Below are positions 61,200-64,000 of a stretch of DNA of 64,000 nt, one piece after another. How positions within the stretch are numbered: the first letter of the stretch is position 1; every line of letters starts with the position of its first letter. Origin of the DNA: Streptomyces tardus. Its GTDB lineage: Bacteria > Actinomycetota > Actinomycetes > Streptomycetales > Streptomycetaceae. The notes beneath the pieces were generated by a model. That model did not search any database. It had not been told where the DNA came from and saw only the letters and a list, made by a program, of their open reading frames with translations. The translations under genes and the position numbers were made by a program. The stretch covers positions 2,720,130 through 2,784,129 of the forward strand of contig NZ_JAELVF020000001.1 of the NCBI RefSeq assembly GCF_018101125.2. The letters run 5' to 3'.

Positions 61200-61280
61200 T
61201 ACGGCCGCTGCCGTTACAGCCGGGCGCCGGGCGGAGCGTCCGGGGTCCGGCGCTGTAACGCTCGTCACTCACCTTCGCGC

Positions 61281-61313
61281 ACCCCGACGGGAATCTTCTA
61301 TCCCGGTCGGGGT
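61281..61313 (+). terminator. Terminator after the DUF4229 gene
   Basis: Inverted repeat ACCCCGAC-GGGA...TCCC-GGTCGGGGT with a short loop and GTTGTGCTT after it, about 80 bases past the stop. It closes the mqnE-GNAT-DUF4229 stretch and isolates the following leader ORF. Confidence 0.7.
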
Positions 61314-61350
61314 GTTGTGCTTCCACGAGTTCCTCAGTGAAAGTTTGCCT

Positions 61351-61380
61351 TTGAGTGCATCAAAGCCTGGGTGTTAGCGT
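61351..61380 (+). promoter_or_regulatory. Promoter of the polycysteine leader ORF
   Basis: TTGAGT (61351-61356) and TAGCGT (61375-61380) are separated by 18 bases. The -10 hexamer ends seven bases before the ATG at 61388, so transcription should begin at the start codon (leaderless mRNA). Confidence 0.65.
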
Positions 61381-61387
61381 GGTGGCC

Positions 61388-61528
61388 ATGACAGACGCAG
61401 CCGTACGACCCGCACCAGCGAGCGCGACGCTCGTCGCGCGGCTGCATGTCGACCTCTGCCGCTGTGTCGTCGCGGCATGTCCCCCCTGTACCGGCCGGGC
61501 TCGCCCCGGCTGTTGCCGCCGCGGCTGA
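61388..61528 (+). CDS. Polycysteine leader peptide (putative cysteine-responsive attenuator)
   Basis: This 46-codon frame has six cysteines in its last 23 residues, including the signature LHVDLCRC found in the actinobacterial putative leader peptides upstream of sulfur-metabolism genes. In mycobacteria, leaderless polycysteine ORFs act as cysteine-responsive attenuators: ribosomes stall at Cys codons when cysteinyl-tRNA is scarce, which opens expression of the next gene. Here no ribosome-binding site exists and a promoter abuts the ATG. The 213-base interval to the symporter start is rich in potential hairpins. It is likely a regulatory peptide, not a functional product. Confidence 0.8.
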   Translation: MTDAAVRPAPASATLVARLHVDLCRCVVAACPPCTGRARPGCCRRG

Positions 61529-61741
61529 CGCAGCCGGTCGGCGCGGGCGTCCCGGCCATCCGGGTCTCCACCGCCGACCGTTCTCCCGCATCGCGGCCGA
61601 CCGCGCCCCGGCCGACCGCGAGCCGGGAACCCGCCCGGCCGGCCCGCAGCGCCTCCCGGTCGGCCCCCGTCCGCGCCCCGGCGGCGCACCGCTGTTCTCC
61701 CCACCGCTGTCCGTCTCCTTCCACGCACCCGGAGTGTGCCC

Positions 61742-63190
61742 GTGTCCTCCTCGTCCCCGACGTCCGCGCCGAGACCCGCCGAATCGCGGGGTCTGCTCGC
61801 ACGCATACCCAAGGTGCCGTTCTGGGCCCAGATCCTGGCCGGTCTGGTGCTCGGCGTGCTGCTGGGCTGGCTGGCCCGCAGCGGTGACATCTCCTGGCTC
61901 GGCACCGCGCTGGAGCGGATCGGCGGCATCTTCGTCCAGCTGCTGAAGCTGGCGGTGGCGCCGCTGGTGTTCTTCGCCATCGCCATCTCCATCACCAATC
62001 TGCGCAACGTCTCGAACGCGGCCCGGCTCGCCGGCCGTACGCTGCTGTGGTTCCTGATCACCTCGCTGATCGCGGTCGGCGTCGGTATCGCCATCGGCCT
62101 GCTGAACAACCCGGGTTCGGGCAGCAAGCTCGACCCCAAGAGCGGTGAGGCGCCGGAGACTTCGGGCTCCTGGCTGGACTTCCTGACCGGCATCATCCCG
62201 GAGAACGTGATCACGCCGTTCACCGAGCTGAACGTGCTGCAGATCGTGTTCATGGCCGTGGTGACCGGTGTCGCCGCGCTCAAGCTCGGCGCCAAGGCCG
62301 ACCCGCTGCTCACCTTCGGCGAGTCCGTGCTCGCACTGCTCCAGAAGGCGCTGTGGTGGGTCATCCGCCTCGCCCCGCTGGGCACTCTCGGCCTGCTCGG
62401 CAACGCGATCAACGAGTACGGCTGGGGCCTGATCGGCGACTACGCGACCTTCACCCTCGACGTCTACATCGGCTGCCTGCTGATCCTCTTCGGCGTCTAC
62501 CCGCTGCTGCTGGCGCTGGTCGCCAAGGTCAGCCCGCTGCAGTTCTTCCGCGGTGCCTGGCCCGCGATCCAGCTGGCCTTCGTCTCGCGCTCCTCGGTCG
62601 GCACGATGCCGGTCACCCAGAAGGTCACCGAACGCCTCGGGGTGCCGAAGGAGTACGCCTCCTTCGCCGTGCCGTTCGGCGCGACGACCAAGATGGACGG
62701 CTGCGCGGCGATCTACCCGGCGCTGGCCGCGATCTTCGTCGCGGAGATCTTCGAGGTGAGCCTCGGCATCCAGGACTACCTGCTGATCGTGCTGGTCTCG
62801 GTCATCGGCTCCGCGGCGACGGCCGGTCTGACCGGTGCGGTGGTCATGACGACCCTGACCCTCTCCACACTGGGTCTGCCGCTGGAAGGCGTGGGCCTGC
62901 TGCTCGCCATCGACCCGATCCTGGACATGATCCGCACCGCCACCAACGTGGCCGGGCAGGCGGCCGTGCCGGTGCTGGTCGCCGCGCGCGAGGAGATCCT
63001 CGACCTGGAGACGTACAACTCGGCCAAGAGCTTCGACATCGAGGCCGAGAGCGGCGCCGACGAGGCCGGCTCCCCGGGAGGCTCCGAAGGCGGTACGGGC
63101 GGCAGCTCCGAGGGCGGTACGGGCGGCGGTTCCGACGGGGGTACGGGCGGGCCCTCGGGCTCCCGGCCAGATCCGGTCCCGGCTTCCTGA
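61742..63190 (+). CDS. Dicarboxylate/amino acid:cation symporter (DAACS family), possible cystine transporter
   Basis: The 482-residue protein has the glutamate-transporter-homologue fold with about eight helices and two re-entrant loops. It shows RSSVGTMPVT in the first hairpin loop, TTKMDGCAAIYPA in helix 7 and DPILDMIRTATNVAGQAAV in helix 8. The Lys in place of the usual Asn (NMDG) and RSSxGTMP in place of SSSATLP depart from glutamate carriers. TcyP-type cystine symporters belong to the same family, and the polycysteine leader upstream supports cystine as substrate; this is inference. The tail is Gly/Ser-rich. GTG at 61742 has GGAG seven bases upstream; GTG at 61736 is possible. Confidence 0.87.
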   Translation: MSSSSPTSAPRPAESRGLLARIPKVPFWAQILAGLVLGVLLGWLARSGDISWLGTALERIGGIFVQLLKLAVAPLVFFAIAISITNLRNVSNAARLAGRTLLWFLITSLIAVGVGIAIGLLNNPGSGSKLDPKSGEAPETSGSWLDFLTGIIPENVITPFTELNVLQIVFMAVVTGVAALKLGAKADPLLTFGESVLALLQKALWWVIRLAPLGTLGLLGNAINEYGWGLIGDYATFTLDVYIGCLLILFGVYPLLLALVAKVSPLQFFRGAWPAIQLAFVSRSSVGTMPVTQKVTERLGVPKEYASFAVPFGATTKMDGCAAIYPALAAIFVAEIFEVSLGIQDYLLIVLVSVIGSAATAGLTGAVVMTTLTLSTLGLPLEGVGLLLAIDPILDMIRTATNVAGQAAVPVLVAAREEILDLETYNSAKSFDIEAESGADEAGSPGGSEGGTGGSSEGGTGGGSDGGTGGPSGSRPDPVPAS

Positions 63191-63277
63191 AGCCGCCGCC
63201 TTCCGGCGGTCCGGACCGCCTCCGCGTACGGGCGGCGACCTCGTTTCCGGTCGCCTGCCGTACGGTCCTCCTCGAAG

Positions 63278-63323
63278 CAGCACGGTGCCCACCGGTCAAC
63301 GTCCGGTGGGCGCCGTGCTGTTG
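63278..63323 (+). terminator. Strong terminator after the symporter gene
   Basis: Nearly perfect 18-base-arm inverted repeat (CAGCACGGTGCCCACCGG / CCGGTGGGCGCCGTGCTG) with a seven-base loop and a TTGT tail. Confidence 0.9.
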
Positions 63324-63506
63324 TCTGTGCGTTGCCGCCCGGTTCCGCTCAAGTACGCGCGGGACCACCGGTTGTTCCGTGCCCGTCCGGTGAAAGTCCC
63401 ACCCCGTCCTCTCCCGGGACTGGCTAAATACGCGCGCGCACGAGACCCTACTCCTCAGTAAGTGTTGAAACTCTGTCAACAGCACGAGTGCTGGGAGGGA
63501 GGCCGT

Positions 63507-64000
63507 ATGTCCGCGCAACGTTCGCCCGCGGGCCACGACCCGAACCAGGCCGCCCTCGACCTCCCGGAAGTTCTCCGCCGCCCCGACCTCCGCCAGATCG
63601 GCGGGGTGGTGCGCGAGGCCGAACTGCCGCCGCTCGCCCCGCCGGTGCGGGAGGGCTCGCTCGCGGACATCCCGTTCATCAACGCGGCCGAGGCACCGGC
63701 CGACGTGGTCTACTCCCGCAAGGACGAGGCCGGCCGCTGGTACGACGTCACCTCCGGCGAGTTCGCCGCCGAAGTCCTCGCGGTGGCCAAGGGGTTGATC
63801 GCCAGCGGGCTCCAGCCGGGCGACCGGCTCGCGATCATGTCGCAGACCCGCTACGAGTGGAACCTGCTCGACTTCGCCGCCTGGTCCGCCGGTCTGATCA
63901 CCGTCCCGCTCTACCCGGGCTCCTCGGGCTCGCAGATCCGCACCGTGCTCCAGGACGCCTATGTCTCCGGGATGGTCGTCGAGGACGTCGAGGGCGTGCG
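63507..64000 (+). CDS. Long-chain fatty-acid-CoA ligase (AMP-binding), cut by the window end
   Basis: The first 164 codons of an AMP-forming acyl-CoA synthetase are present. Recognisable are YDVTSGEFAAEVLAVAKGL, GDRLAIMSQTRYEWNLLDFAAWSAG and ITVPLYPGSSGSQIRTVLQDA, typical of the bacterial FadD15-type ligases. The catalytic P-loop lies beyond the window. GGGAGGGA sits a few bases before the ATG. Upstream, GTTGA-n7-TCAAC (63464-63480) and AGCACGAGTGCT could be operator sites. The gene is incomplete only because the window ends. Confidence 0.9.
   Translation, partial: MSAQRSPAGHDPNQAALDLPEVLRRPDLRQIGGVVREAELPPLAPPVREGSLADIPFINAAEAPADVVYSRKDEAGRWYDVTSGEFAAEVLAVAKGLIASGLQPGDRLAIMSQTRYEWNLLDFAAWSAGLITVPLYPGSSGSQIRTVLQDAYVSGMVVEDVEGV

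Overview
The window is high-GC actinobacterial chromosome and reads as a Streptomyces: it carries the developmental sigma factor BldN with its anti-sigma factor RsbN, the Rex redox repressor in front of hemA, hemC, a cobA/hemD fusion and hemB, futalosine-pathway menaquinone genes, and many GTG or TTG starts. It opens in the 23S gene of an rRNA operon, followed by 5S rRNA and a terminator.

Layout. 3.4-12.7 kb: AcuC-type deacetylase, a small helix-turn-helix protein, a 32-residue bS22-type ribosomal protein, an epimerase/acyltransferase pair, rsbN and bldN on the minus strand with a candidate sigma-BldN promoter before rsbN, a HAD phosphatase and a glutaredoxin. 12.9-19.0 kb: the Rex operator and rex-hemA-hemC-hemD-hemB, whose reading frames overlap by 4 or 8 bases. 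19.5-25.0 kb: an FG-GAP lipoprotein, argS and a class I lysyl-tRNA synthetase. 25.2-31.2 kb: a DUF2637 membrane protein, two DUF3558 lipoproteins, RtcB and a short-chain dehydrogenase.

31.6-35.2 kb is the most unusual part. A cyclodipeptide synthase and a P450 closely resembling the Bacillus YvmC/CypX pair for pulcherriminic acid are flanked by two paralogous MarR regulators, each with its own palindromic promoter and probably a leaderless transcript. 35.5-39.1 kb is a copper module: a P-type ATPase and a divergent His-rich exported protein share a promoter region with three CsoR-like boxes.

39.1-47.5 kb holds hemL and a complete System II cytochrome c maturation set (thioredoxin-like lipoprotein, CcdA, ResB, CcsB), so heme synthesis and heme use are both well represented. 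49.7-60.6 kb holds the UbiD-like, MqnP, UbiX and MqnE menaquinone genes, interrupted by TetR, two PH-domain membrane proteins, a rhomboid protease and a lipoprotein. 60.7-64.0 kb ends with a DUF4229 protein, a leaderless polycysteine leader ORF ahead of a DAACS-family symporter (suggesting cysteine-responsive control) and the start of a long-chain acyl-CoA ligase.

From memory of Streptomyces coelicolor, the left part matches the SCO33xx gene order and the right part SCO446x-4503. The CDPS and copper genes lie at the junction, which suggests a rearrangement or insertion point.
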